64,000 nucleotides of DNA. It comes from Bizionia saleffrena (GTDB lineage: Bacteria > Bacteroidota > Bacteroidia > Flavobacteriales > Flavobacteriaceae). Within the stretch, counting starts at the first letter, position 1. Every line of letters begins with the position of its first letter. The stretch spans positions 1 through 64,000 of the forward strand of contig NZ_VSKM01000011.1 of assembly GCF_008086175.1 (NCBI RefSeq), read 5' to 3'. The translations under genes were made by a program, and so were the position numbers. A model generated the notes under the pieces. That model had not been told where the DNA came from. It was given only the letters and a program-made list of their open reading frames with translations, and did no database searches. This document shows, piece by piece, positions 27,276 to 35,545 of this stretch.

Positions 27276-27815
27276 ATGAAATTAATAAAAACACTACCTG
27301 TATTACTACTTCTTTTAGTAGTTGCTTCGTGTAGTTCGGTGCGGGTGCAGTCGGATTACGATAAGAATGCTAATTTTAGTACTTACAAAACCTTTGCTTT
27401 CTTTAAAACAGGAATCGATAAGGCCGAAATTAGCGACATAGACAAACGTAGAATTCTAAGAGCCATAGAATCGGAAATGATGGCAAAAGGGTTTACAAAA
27501 TCGGAAACGCCAGATCTTCTCGTTAGTATTTTTACAAAATCACGCCAAGAAGTTAACGTGTATAACAACGGAGGTTACGGAATGTACGGTTACGGCTGGG
27601 GCTGGAGTCCTTATTATAACCGCAATACAGTGAGTACTTCTATGCAAGGTAGTTTGTATATTGATTTAATCGATGCCAATAAAAAAGAACTTATTTGGCA
27701 AGGTAAAGGTTCAGGGTATTTAAACACCTCGGGAAATATCGATGAAAAAGAAGCACGAATTAATGAATTCGTTTTTGAAATCTTATCGAAGTATCCGCCG
27801 GAAGCTAAAAAATAA
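27276..27815 (+). CDS. DUF4136 lipoprotein
   Basis: From the ATG at 27276 (an in-frame TTG lies 9 bases upstream) the product is 179 residues with a lipoprotein signal (LVVASC). The DUF4136 pattern follows: VRVQSDYDKNANFSTYKTFAF near the N terminus, DLLVSIFTK in the middle, a Gly/Tyr-rich insert (NGGYGMYGYGWGW) and LYIDLIDANKKELIWQGKGSG. The function of the family is unknown; members are outer-membrane or periplasmic lipoproteins. It follows hutU by 24 bases and may be cotranscribed. A hairpin terminator follows. Confidence 0.85.
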   Translation: MKLIKTLPVLLLLLVVASCSSVRVQSDYDKNANFSTYKTFAFFKTGIDKAEISDIDKRRILRAIESEMMAKGFTKSETPDLLVSIFTKSRQEVNVYNNGGYGMYGYGWGWSPYYNRNTVSTSMQGSLYIDLIDANKKELIWQGKGSGYLNTSGNIDEKEARINEFVFEILSKYPPEAKK

Positions 27816-27820
27816 ATTTT

Positions 27821-27859
27821 AAAAAAGCGATTCAATTTTAAAAATTGAATCGCTTTTTT
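27821..27859. terminator. Bidirectional terminator
   Basis: AAAAAAGCGATTCAATTTT pairs with AAAATTGAATCGCTTTTTT. It lies between the convergent DUF4136 gene and the KIK-repeat lipoprotein gene, with a T-run on either strand. Confidence 0.75.
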
Positions 27860-27877
27860 CTTTACTCTTAGACGCTA

Positions 27878-28117
27878 CTAATCGTCCGTTTTTATTTTTA
27901 TTTTAGTCTCTTCGCCGTCTTCTTTAATTTTCACCTTTTTATCTTCAGTTTCCATTTTTATTTTAGTGTCTTCGCCATCTGTTTTAATTTTGATTTCAGC
28001 GCCCTCATTTTTCATTTCTTCAATCAACTCTTCTTTTTGAGATTTTTCATCTCTACAAGATGTAAATGCAACGGTCATAAAACTTATGGCTAAAGCCGTG
28101 TAAATCAATTTTCTCAT
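27878..28117 (-). CDS. Small lipoprotein with internal acidic/basic repeats
   Basis: The 79-residue protein has a lipoprotein signal (FTSC lipobox) and a body built of alternating K-I-K and E/D-rich units: EIKIKTDGEDTKIK, METEDKKVKIK and EDGEETKIKIK. At the DNA level two blocks of about 40 bases (near 27890 and 27955) are almost identical, so the repeat arose by recent duplication. I do not recognise the family. The alternating strand pattern suggests a surface-exposed beta-solenoid-like or disordered segment. Confidence 0.65.
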   Translation of the reverse strand: MRKLIYTALAISFMTVAFTSCRDEKSQKEELIEEMKNEGAEIKIKTDGEDTKIKMETEDKKVKIKEDGEETKIKIKTDD

Positions 28118-28175
28118 TTTAAATATGTTTAATTAGTTTAAGTTAAATATACTAATTAATTGTAAACCAAATACA

Positions 28176-28502
28176 TTAAGGGAAATAAACTGTAGCGTGA
28201 CCATTTGCAACCAACCACAAGTTAACATCTACTCCTTCTAAAATAATAGTTGCTAGATAACGACCATACTTACCCTGCTTATCTTTATAGGAAATAATTT
28301 CAACTTCTTTATCCAAAATCATTTCTCTTAAAATGTCTCTTACTTTTTTGCCTTCAATTTTTTCAGCTCCTCTAACTTCTGGCGTATCGATACCGTACAA
28401 ACGTAATTTCATTTGCTGAAAATGTAAAAAACCTAAATCTACAACAGCAGTCTCCGTATCGCCATCGTAAACAGCAATAATTTTTGCTTTATAATTATAC
28501 AT
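28176..28502 (-). CDS. Thermonuclease (SNase)-like small nuclease
   Basis: The 108-residue protein has the staphylococcal-nuclease fold pattern: AKIIAVYDGDT with the metal-binding Asp, VRLYGID-type KLRLYGIDTPE with an Arg/Asp pair, then KYGRYLATII and VNLWLVANGHATVY. No signal peptide is visible, so it may act inside the cell, unlike most secreted SNases. It is divergent from a cytosine DNA methyltransferase gene 98 bases away. Whether the two are functionally linked is an open question. Confidence 0.88.
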   Translation of the reverse strand: MYNYKAKIIAVYDGDTETAVVDLGFLHFQQMKLRLYGIDTPEVRGAEKIEGKKVRDILREMILDKEVEIISYKDKQGKYGRYLATIILEGVDVNLWLVANGHATVYFP

Positions 28503-28586
28503 CTCATCCTGTTTTATGGTATTAATTTACAACTATTTAATAATTACAGACTTAAAATAAAATTATTATCACATCTATTGAACTCT

Positions 28587-28594
28587 TATATTTG
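28587..28594 (+). promoter_or_regulatory. -7 box of the DNA methyltransferase gene
   Basis: TATATTTG is a consensus -7 box six bases before the ATG. The methyltransferase has its own HTH domain and could bind this region itself (inference). Confidence 0.5.
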
Positions 28595-28600
28595 TAAAAT

Positions 28601-29854
28601 ATGGACAACAACAAACCTCTTTTAAGAATTAGTGATATCGCCGAAAAACTAAACGTTTCCCTAAAAACAGTAAGAAGACATATACATTCGGGCAAATTAC
28701 AATCGACAAAAATTGGTGGTGTTCATCGTATTTCTGAAGCGGACTATCTTCAATTTTTAAACACTTTTAAATCGGAAACCATAGAGAAGCAAGGCGCTGA
28801 AAAACAGCCAAAGCACCTAAAATCTAAAAAAACAGATACTATTAATTGGACTGATATTAGTGATTTATGGGATACCCCGAAAGCTACACAGCTCACCTCA
28901 GCAGATTTATTTAGTGGCACTGGCGGAATGGCTCTAGGTTTCCAGCTAGCTGGTTTTACTCCTCTTTGTGGACTTGATTGGTTTAAGGAAGCTGGGGAAT
29001 CGTATCGTAAAAACTTGAAACATCCTCATATTGAAGGTGATATTACGAGTAACGCCATAAAAAAAGAATTTATTTACACCGTTAAACAACAACTTAACGG
29101 CAAACCATTAACGGTCCTTTCTGGCGGATTTCCTTGTCAAGGATTTAGTATGTCGGGTAGTCGCATTGTAGAAGATGAGCGCAATTCGTTGTACAAAGAT
29201 ATGTTAGATATTATTTCAGAATTAAATCCGGAGTATATTGTTGCAGAAAACGTAAAAGGACTGCGCTCAATGCTAAAAGGCAAAGTTGAAAATAAAATAA
29301 TTAAAGATATTGAAGCTTTAGGCTACAACGTAAATGTTACCGTTTTAAATGCTGCCGACTATTATGTCCCGCAAAAAAGAGAACGTATCATTTTTATCGC
29401 TAATAAAATTAATAAAACTAATTATCACCCTGCACCGTTATTGGAACCTGCCACTTATATCACCACAAAAGAAGCCATAAAAGATTTAATTAAGGTGAAA
29501 GACAACCCCTCTATAAATCATGTTCGCACTAAACATCGCGAGGATATGAAAACGCGCTTGGCAGCCGTACCCGAAGGTAAAAGTTTATACGATAATTATA
29601 GTGACTCGTGGAAAAAATGCTCGTGGAATGAAGCGAGTTGCACTATTAAAGAAAATCATGGCGGTGTCAATATTCACCCTATCGAACCGCGTGTAATAAC
29701 GGTTCGAGAAATGGCACGACTACAATCGTTCCCCGATTGGTTTATTTTTGAAGGCTCGAAATCCAAGCAAATGGTACAAATAGGGAATGCCGTACCGCCA
29801 CTTTTAGCAAAGGCGATTGGATTAGCCATTCGAAAATCGTATGACGAAAAATAG
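28601..29854 (+). CDS. Cytosine-5 DNA methyltransferase with N-terminal excisionase-like HTH
   Basis: The 417-residue protein fuses a MerR/excisionase-type HTH (residues 5-55: RISDIAEKLNVSLKTVRRHI, then GGVHRISEADYLQFL) to a C5 methyltransferase. Catalytic motifs are intact: motif I DLFSGTGG (103-109 region), motif IV GGFPCQGFS with catalytic C179, motif VI AENV (215-218), motif VIII QKRERIIFI and motif X IGNAVPPLLAKAIG. The target-recognition region is short. No canonical restriction endonuclease is adjacent; the only nuclease-like neighbour is the divergent SNase-like gene. It is probably an orphan methyltransferase able to regulate itself. Confidence 0.93.
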   Translation: MDNNKPLLRISDIAEKLNVSLKTVRRHIHSGKLQSTKIGGVHRISEADYLQFLNTFKSETIEKQGAEKQPKHLKSKKTDTINWTDISDLWDTPKATQLTSADLFSGTGGMALGFQLAGFTPLCGLDWFKEAGESYRKNLKHPHIEGDITSNAIKKEFIYTVKQQLNGKPLTVLSGGFPCQGFSMSGSRIVEDERNSLYKDMLDIISELNPEYIVAENVKGLRSMLKGKVENKIIKDIEALGYNVNVTVLNAADYYVPQKRERIIFIANKINKTNYHPAPLLEPATYITTKEAIKDLIKVKDNPSINHVRTKHREDMKTRLAAVPEGKSLYDNYSDSWKKCSWNEASCTIKENHGGVNIHPIEPRVITVREMARLQSFPDWFIFEGSKSKQMVQIGNAVPPLLAKAIGLAIRKSYDEK

Positions 29855-29884
29855 GGCCTAATAACCGTTTCACTTTAAAGCATA

Positions 29885-29916
29885 AAAAAAGAGAAGCCCT
29901 AGAACTTCTCTTTTTT
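29885..29916. terminator. Bidirectional terminator
   Basis: AAAAAAGAGAAG and CTTCTCTTTTTT form a 12-bp stem around an 8-base loop. It lies between the convergent methyltransferase and E1 genes. Confidence 0.75.
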
Positions 29917-29971
29917 AATAGTATTTTATTGATACAATCCCTTCTTCGCATTTAATTATAAAAATTAAGTT

Positions 29972-32050
29972 TTAATAATTAAGAAGGCTTTCTATTTTTA
30001 CTTTTATTTTTTCTGTTGAAGGAATCATTGTTTCTTCTAAAGTAGAATTTAAGGGAATTGCTGGCATATTTTCACTTCCAATAGTTAGTACTGGCGCATC
30101 TAAATATTTAAAGCATTCCTCTTGAATTTTACCTGCTAATGCTCTAGCAAAACTGTTGTTTGACGGCTCTTCAGTAACGACTAAACATTTACCTGTTTTC
30201 TTAACCGATTTCATTATTGTGTCTTCATCAAGCGGGAATAACGTTCGTAAATCGATCACTTCAATTTGGTCTTTCATACCTAATTCTTCACTTGCATTCA
30301 TTGCCCAATGCACGCCCATTCCGTAGGTAACAATGGTTAACGTTTCTAAGTCGTCTTGTTTCCATATTTCTTGTAATACCCACGCTTTACCAAATGGCAG
30401 GACGTAATCTTCGCTAGGCTCGACAGACGTCGCCCCTTTTGTTCCGGGCACTTTACTCCAATACAAACCTTTGTGTTCTAGGATAACCACAGGATTCGGG
30501 TCGTAATACGCCGCTTTCATCAGTCCTTTTAAATCGGCACCATTACTAGGATATGCTATTTTAATGCCGCGAATATTAGTAATCACACTTTCTACAGACG
30601 ATGAATGGTAAGGCCCGCCACTTCCGTAGGCACCAATTGGCACCCGTAAAATCATACTTACAGGCCATTTCCCGTTACTTAAATAGCAACTTCTACTCAC
30701 TTCTGTAAATAATTGATTTAATCCTGGCCAGATATAATCGGCAAATTGAACCTCAACAATGGGCTTTAAACCTACGGCACTCATTCCCACTGTGGAACCA
30801 ACAATAAAAGCTTCTTGAATTGCGGTATTAAATACACGGTCATCACCAAATTTCTGCGCTAACGTTGCTGCTTCTCTAAACACACCCCCTAAGCGACCTC
30901 CAACATCTTGGCCGTACAACAAACACTCTTTGTGCTTTCTCATTATTTCCTCTACAGCAAATAACGCACAATCTACCATAACCACTTTCTCGGCACCTTT
31001 TGGAGAGCGTTCTCCTCGTTCTTCGGTAATTGGCGTCGGTGCAAAATCGTTAGTAAATAAATCTTCAGGTTTTGGGTCTTCGGCTAATAGTGCTTTATCG
31101 AAATCAGCTTGAACATTCACTTTTACCGCCGCTTCTATTTTATCAATATCTTTTTGCGAAAATCCGTTATCGAACAATTGTTGTTTTAAAACTGGATACG
31201 GATCTCTTGTTTTTGCTTCCTCTAGATCATCGCGATACCATTCCATTCGCACTCCAGAAGTATGATGATTTAACAACGGTACTTTGGCGTGTACTAAAAA
31301 CGGTCTGCGTTCGGTACGGATGGTTTCTATTACTTTTTCTAAGGCTTGGTAACTTTCTGTAAAGTTGGCACCATCAATAGTAATAGCTTCTAATCCTTTA
31401 AAACCTTGCGCATACTCGAAGGCATCTTGAGCACGGGTTTCGGCTGCATTGGCAGAAATATCCCAACCATTATCTTGTACTAAGTATAAAATAGGCATTT
31501 GCTTTAAAGCGGCCATTTGGAACGCTTCGGAAATTTCGCCTTCGGTTACTGAGGCATCCCCTAAAGAGCATACCGTAATTGGTTTGAGTTCTTTAGATTG
31601 CGCTTGGGTAGATGTATCAAGAATTGAATTATCTAAACCTTGTTTTTCTAAATACTGCATTCCCATTGCTGTCCCTGTTGCAGGGATAGTCTGCATTCCT
31701 GTTGCCGACGATTGGTGCGGAATTTTAGGTTTATCTTGATCCTTTAAACTCGGGTGTGCATAATAGGTTCGTCCGCCAGAGAACGGATCGTCTTTTTTTG
31801 CTAATAATTGCAACATTAAGTCGTACGGTTTTAAACCGAAAGACAGCAACATCGCATCGTCTCTGTAATATGGAAAGGCATAATCTTGTGGTAACAATTG
31901 CATACCCAATGCGATTTGTATCGCTTCGTGTCCACGAGAGGTAGCGTGTACATATTTTGAAACTTGTTTAAAGTTCGCTTCGTACAACTCGGCCATTGCT
32001 TTGGCGGTGCATAGATTTAAAAATCCTTTTTCTAAAATGTCTTTTTTCAT
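29972..32050 (-). CDS. Branched-chain 2-oxo acid dehydrogenase E1, fused alpha and beta subunits
   Basis: E1 decarboxylates branched-chain keto acids with thiamine diphosphate and passes the acyl group to the lipoyl domain of E2. The 692-residue protein joins an alpha part (about 1-340, with the ThDP motif GDASVTEGEISEAF to QDNGWDIS) to a beta part (about 350-692, with LYGQDVGGRLGGVFREA, GLKPIVEVQF and VVTEEPSNNSFARALAG). The fusion is typical of Bacteroidota. ilvE and E2 genes lie upstream on the same strand, which identifies the branched-chain complex rather than pyruvate dehydrogenase. Confidence 0.9.
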   Translation of the reverse strand: MKKDILEKGFLNLCTAKAMAELYEANFKQVSKYVHATSRGHEAIQIALGMQLLPQDYAFPYYRDDAMLLSFGLKPYDLMLQLLAKKDDPFSGGRTYYAHPSLKDQDKPKIPHQSSATGMQTIPATGTAMGMQYLEKQGLDNSILDTSTQAQSKELKPITVCSLGDASVTEGEISEAFQMAALKQMPILYLVQDNGWDISANAAETRAQDAFEYAQGFKGLEAITIDGANFTESYQALEKVIETIRTERRPFLVHAKVPLLNHHTSGVRMEWYRDDLEEAKTRDPYPVLKQQLFDNGFSQKDIDKIEAAVKVNVQADFDKALLAEDPKPEDLFTNDFAPTPITEERGERSPKGAEKVVMVDCALFAVEEIMRKHKECLLYGQDVGGRLGGVFREAATLAQKFGDDRVFNTAIQEAFIVGSTVGMSAVGLKPIVEVQFADYIWPGLNQLFTEVSRSCYLSNGKWPVSMILRVPIGAYGSGGPYHSSSVESVITNIRGIKIAYPSNGADLKGLMKAAYYDPNPVVILEHKGLYWSKVPGTKGATSVEPSEDYVLPFGKAWVLQEIWKQDDLETLTIVTYGMGVHWAMNASEELGMKDQIEVIDLRTLFPLDEDTIMKSVKKTGKCLVVTEEPSNNSFARALAGKIQEECFKYLDAPVLTIGSENMPAIPLNSTLEETMIPSTEKIKVKIESLLNY

Positions 32051-32216
32051 ATTAAAATCTATTCGTCGGTTAGCGAGTTTTTAATAACAGTGCCGTTACT
32101 TTTTTTCTGAAATATCGCTGCTGTATTATGTTTAATAATTACGCTAACTGACGGTTTATTTTTTTGCTATTGCGATTAATCGTTTACTTTAATTTGATCT
32201 ATCGGAACTTAAAACT

Positions 32217-32302
32217 GCGTTAGGGATTGAGGCTTTGTTGGAGCGCTCCCGATTTTTCTTCGGGAAGCGACTGCCGAAAGCGCGACCCTTGTGGTAACGC
32301 CC
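32217..32302. repeat. Dispersed hairpin repeat family R1, copy 2
   Basis: GCGTTA/TAACGC terminal inverted repeats enclose a CCCGA/TCGGG stem and CGCGACCCTTGTGG. It lies nine bases beyond the ilvE stop, in the gap between ilvE and E1. Confidence 0.8.
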
Positions 32303-32310
32303 AAACACTG

Positions 32311-33378
32311 CTATGCTAACTCGTTTTTCAAGGTAATTAACCAATTAAATTTATCTTCGGTCTGGCCTGTTTTTATAGCGTCTAGGGTATTATTAACGTC
32401 TAAACCAACCGGACTTTCGTCGGAAACGTGAACTACTTCATCGTCTACTCCAATCTCCTGAATGTAAGCAATACCAACGGCGGTACCTGTACCGAAAGCT
32501 TCTTCTAACGTGCCATTCTTTGAAGCTTCTTGCACCTCGTCGATAGTAATGGCGCGCTCGGTAACTTCGAAACCTTTATCGCGTAAAATAGCGATAACAC
32601 TCATTCTCGTAATGCCATCTAAAATGGAACCATCGCGTTTAGGAGTAATGAATTTTCCGTCGATTTTGAAGAAAATATTCATTGTTCCCACCTCCTGAAT
32701 ATATTTATGCTCGACCGCATCGAGCCACAACACCTGGTCGTACCCTTTTGCTTTTGCTAGCTCCGTCGGAAGTACAGCTCCTGCATAATTACCTGCGGCT
32801 TTAGCTTCTCCCGTTCCACCGTGCGCTGCACGAATGTATTGCTTTTCGGCCCATAATTTAATGCGCTTACTAAAAAACGGTCCTGCTGGTGAGGCCATAA
32901 TTATAAACTTATAATGTGTTGCTGCACGCATACCAATAAAGGCTTCGTCGGCGTACATAAACGGTCTTAAATATAATGCACTTCCATCGGCTGGCGGAAT
33001 CCAATTACGTTCTAAAGACACCATTGCTTTTAAACCTTCTACGAATAAATCTTCGGGAAAATGTGGCATTCCCATACGGTCGGCACTAGCATTTAAGCGT
33101 GCCGCATTTTTATCGGCACGAAAAATCACCGGATTTCCATTGGCGTCTTTCGTTGCCTTCATACCTTCAAAAATCGCTTGTCCGTAATGTAAAGCCATTG
33201 CTGCCGGATGCGTTGGAATAGCGGATAAAGGTTCTATTCTTGGATTACTCCATTCGCCATTGCTATAATCGCAAATAAACATATGGTCTGTAAAAGTGGT
33301 CCCTAGAGGAATGTTGTTAAAATCGAGGTCTTTAACTTTCGATTCTGCAATTTTAGTAATTGCTATATTGTGTTTCAT
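32311..33378 (-). CDS. ilvE: Branched-chain amino acid aminotransferase
   Basis: This PLP enzyme interconverts Leu, Ile and Val with their keto acids, the substrates of the adjacent dehydrogenase. The 355-residue protein has LHYGQAIFEGMKATKDANG, YLRPFMYADE, the lysine-containing LWLDAVEHKYIQEVGTMNIFF and the late EEAFGTGTAVGIA loop. Length and motifs fit the eukaryote-like group II BCAT. It lies between the E1 and E2 genes, so its position suggests a catabolic role here. An R1 repeat follows the stop codon. Confidence 0.95.
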   Translation of the reverse strand: MKHNIAITKIAESKVKDLDFNNIPLGTTFTDHMFICDYSNGEWSNPRIEPLSAIPTHPAAMALHYGQAIFEGMKATKDANGNPVIFRADKNAARLNASADRMGMPHFPEDLFVEGLKAMVSLERNWIPPADGSALYLRPFMYADEAFIGMRAATHYKFIIMASPAGPFFSKRIKLWAEKQYIRAAHGGTGEAKAAGNYAGAVLPTELAKAKGYDQVLWLDAVEHKYIQEVGTMNIFFKIDGKFITPKRDGSILDGITRMSVIAILRDKGFEVTERAITIDEVQEASKNGTLEEAFGTGTAVGIAYIQEIGVDDEVVHVSDESPVGLDVNNTLDAIKTGQTEDKFNWLITLKNELA

Positions 33379-33424
33379 TATGATATGTTTTAATCGGTTC
33401 TAGTGCTTATATAGAACATAAATA

Positions 33425-34744
33425 TTATAGTTTTCTATTGACATCGAACTGCTCGAAATAATCGGCAACCCGGCGTACGAAGCTTCCGCCTAAAAAGCCA
33501 TCGACAACACGATGATCGAAAGACAGCGATAAATACATCATACTACGTATCGCGATTTCATCTCCATTTTCTGTTTCGATAACTTCGGGACGCTTTTTAA
33601 TAATTCCTAAAGCTAAAATGGCTACTTCGGGTTGGTTTATAATAGGCGTGCCCATAACGCTACCAAAAGTACCAACGTTAGAAATTGTAAACGTGCTTCC
33701 TTTTATATCGTCTCCCGCCAATTTATTTTCTCTTGCTTTTCCGGCAAGTTCGTTAACGTTTTCGGCAAGGGTTTTTAAATCTTTCGTATCGGCATTTTTT
33801 ACAACAGGCACAATTAAATTACCACTTGGAAGTGCGGTTGCCATACCAATATTAATATTTTCTTTTACAATAATCTTATTACCGTCTACCGATGCATTAA
33901 TATTCGGGAAGTCTTTAACCGCCTTTGCTACGGCTTCTACAAATAATGGTGTGAAGGTTAAGCGCTCACCGTATTTTTCTTGAAAAGCCACTTTATTAGC
34001 ATTTCTCCAATTTACCATATTGGTTAAATCGGCTTCCACGTAAGCGGTAACATGTGGTGCAGTATGCTTAGAATACACCATATGATCGGCGATCATTTGC
34101 CGCATTCTATCCATTTCAATGACCTTACCCTTCCCTTTATCGAAGTTTAGTTGCGGAATTCGGTATGCCGTAGGATCTTGAGTTATGGGCTGAGCAAATT
34201 TATAAGGCCTGCCATCCTCTATATAATTAAACAGATCGCTTTTACGTAATCTATCGTCGTTTCCTGTGGCTGGAATTCGTGCTAGTTCTTCAAAACTGAT
34301 ATGGTATTCTTTCGCTATTTTTATAATTAGCGGAGAAAAGAATGTATTGGTATTGGCTGTTGAAAAAGCACCAGTTGTTACTTGTGGCTGTGATGCCGCT
34401 TGATGCTTCTTAGTTGGCTTTTTTGATTGTTTTTCCTTTTTTGGAAGCTTTTTATCTTCAATTGAAGCTGATTTACTGCCTTCGGTAGAAGCATGAAGTT
34501 CTTCAGACAGTGCTAAAGTTGCTATTACAGTACCTACTGGCACAACATCTTTGGCTTGAAAAAGGGTTTTAGTTAATTTTCCTGAGGCTGGCGCTGGGAC
34601 TTCGTTATCTACTTTGTCTGTCGCTACCTCTAGAATAATATCACCTTCATTAAAACTATCGCCTTCATTTACTAACCAATTAATGATTGTTCCTTCGGTA
34701 ATACTTTCGCCCATTTTAGGCATTATTAATTCAAAATTTTTCAA
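33425..34744 (-). CDS. 2-oxo acid dehydrogenase E2 (dihydrolipoyl acyltransferase)
   Basis: The 439-residue protein has one lipoyl domain (about 1-80; the lipoylated lysine is in EVATDKVDNEVPAPASG) and a Lys/Ser/Thr-rich flexible linker (about 90-130). A peripheral subunit-binding domain (about 138-175) and the acyltransferase core, with SLSFDHRVVDGFLGG carrying the catalytic His near the C terminus, complete it. It is encoded upstream of ilvE and the fused E1, giving the branched-chain complex except E3, which is absent from this window. LipB at 14237 would supply its cofactor. Confidence 0.92.
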   Translation of the reverse strand: MKNFELIMPKMGESITEGTIINWLVNEGDSFNEGDIILEVATDKVDNEVPAPASGKLTKTLFQAKDVVPVGTVIATLALSEELHASTEGSKSASIEDKKLPKKEKQSKKPTKKHQAASQPQVTTGAFSTANTNTFFSPLIIKIAKEYHISFEELARIPATGNDDRLRKSDLFNYIEDGRPYKFAQPITQDPTAYRIPQLNFDKGKGKVIEMDRMRQMIADHMVYSKHTAPHVTAYVEADLTNMVNWRNANKVAFQEKYGERLTFTPLFVEAVAKAVKDFPNINASVDGNKIIVKENINIGMATALPSGNLIVPVVKNADTKDLKTLAENVNELAGKARENKLAGDDIKGSTFTISNVGTFGSVMGTPIINQPEVAILALGIIKKRPEVIETENGDEIAIRSMMYLSLSFDHRVVDGFLGGSFVRRVADYFEQFDVNRKL

Positions 34745-34882
34745 GCTTAAAATCGGTTTTAGTTAAAGAATTAAAAGTACTAAATTTATAGTCTGACAAA
34801 TGTTAAAACCTAGGATCATTAATTCGTAAAGACTATAAATCTTTTTAAAATCCTATTTCTAGTTTTAAATTCTTTTAGTTCG

Positions 34883-34890
34883 TATATTTG
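34883..34890 (+). promoter_or_regulatory. -7 box of the Lrp/AsnC gene
   Basis: TATATTTG, 24 bases before the regulator's ATG, in the divergent region shared with the E2 gene. Confidence 0.45.
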
Positions 34891-34914
34891 TAAGTATAAA
34901 AAAATAATTTTCTT

Positions 34915-35391
34915 ATGCAGAATGGTCTTGATAAAATAGACACTCGAATTTTAGCGTTGCTGCAACACAACAGTAATAGAACAACAAAAAGTATTGCTAC
35001 GGAGTTAGGAATGACGACGACACCTATTTTTGAACGTATTAAGAAATTAGAAAAGGAAGGGTATATTACAAAGTATGTTGCTGTTTTAAACAATAAAAAA
35101 ATAGGATTAAAACAAACCGTGTTTATAGGTATTACCTTGCAAGGTCATACCAGAAGTTTTCTAGAGAAATTTGTGACTCAGATTAACAGTTTCCCCGAAG
35201 TTATCGAGTGCCACCGTGTGAGCGGAAATTTCGACTATCTATTAAAACTGGTTGTTGAAGATATTGAAGCTTACGAAACGTTTATTATTTCGAAATTGAC
35301 TTTACTTCCTTATTTAGGAAATGTGCAGAGTTTAATTACGTTATCCACGAGTAAAGAAACTAATGAGATTGATTTGAGTAGGATTCTTTAA
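34915..35391 (+). CDS. Lrp/AsnC-family transcriptional regulator
   Basis: The 158-residue protein has an N-terminal HTH (KIDTRILALLQHNSNRTTKSIATELGMTTTPIFERIKKLEKEGYI across about 5-55). The RAM ligand-binding/oligomerisation domain (about 70-145: VFIGITL, FPEVIECHRVSGNFDYLLKLVVED) follows. Lrp-type regulators sense amino acids. It is divergent from the E2-ilvE-E1 operon, so it most likely controls branched-chain amino acid catabolism. This follows from position, not from a recognised operator. Confidence 0.93.
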   Translation: MQNGLDKIDTRILALLQHNSNRTTKSIATELGMTTTPIFERIKKLEKEGYITKYVAVLNNKKIGLKQTVFIGITLQGHTRSFLEKFVTQINSFPEVIECHRVSGNFDYLLKLVVEDIEAYETFIISKLTLLPYLGNVQSLITLSTSKETNEIDLSRIL

Positions 35392-35545
35392 ATAGTTGTA
35401 AGAAATCAAAATATGGTCTACTACATTTGGATTCCTTTTACTTAAATCGACACTTTTAGGCAACCTACTAACGCCTAATCGCTTTAACTAATAGTCAGTC
35501 TTTCGGTTTTAGTAGCTTCAGTCGCCTTATAGGTTTATATCAGTT

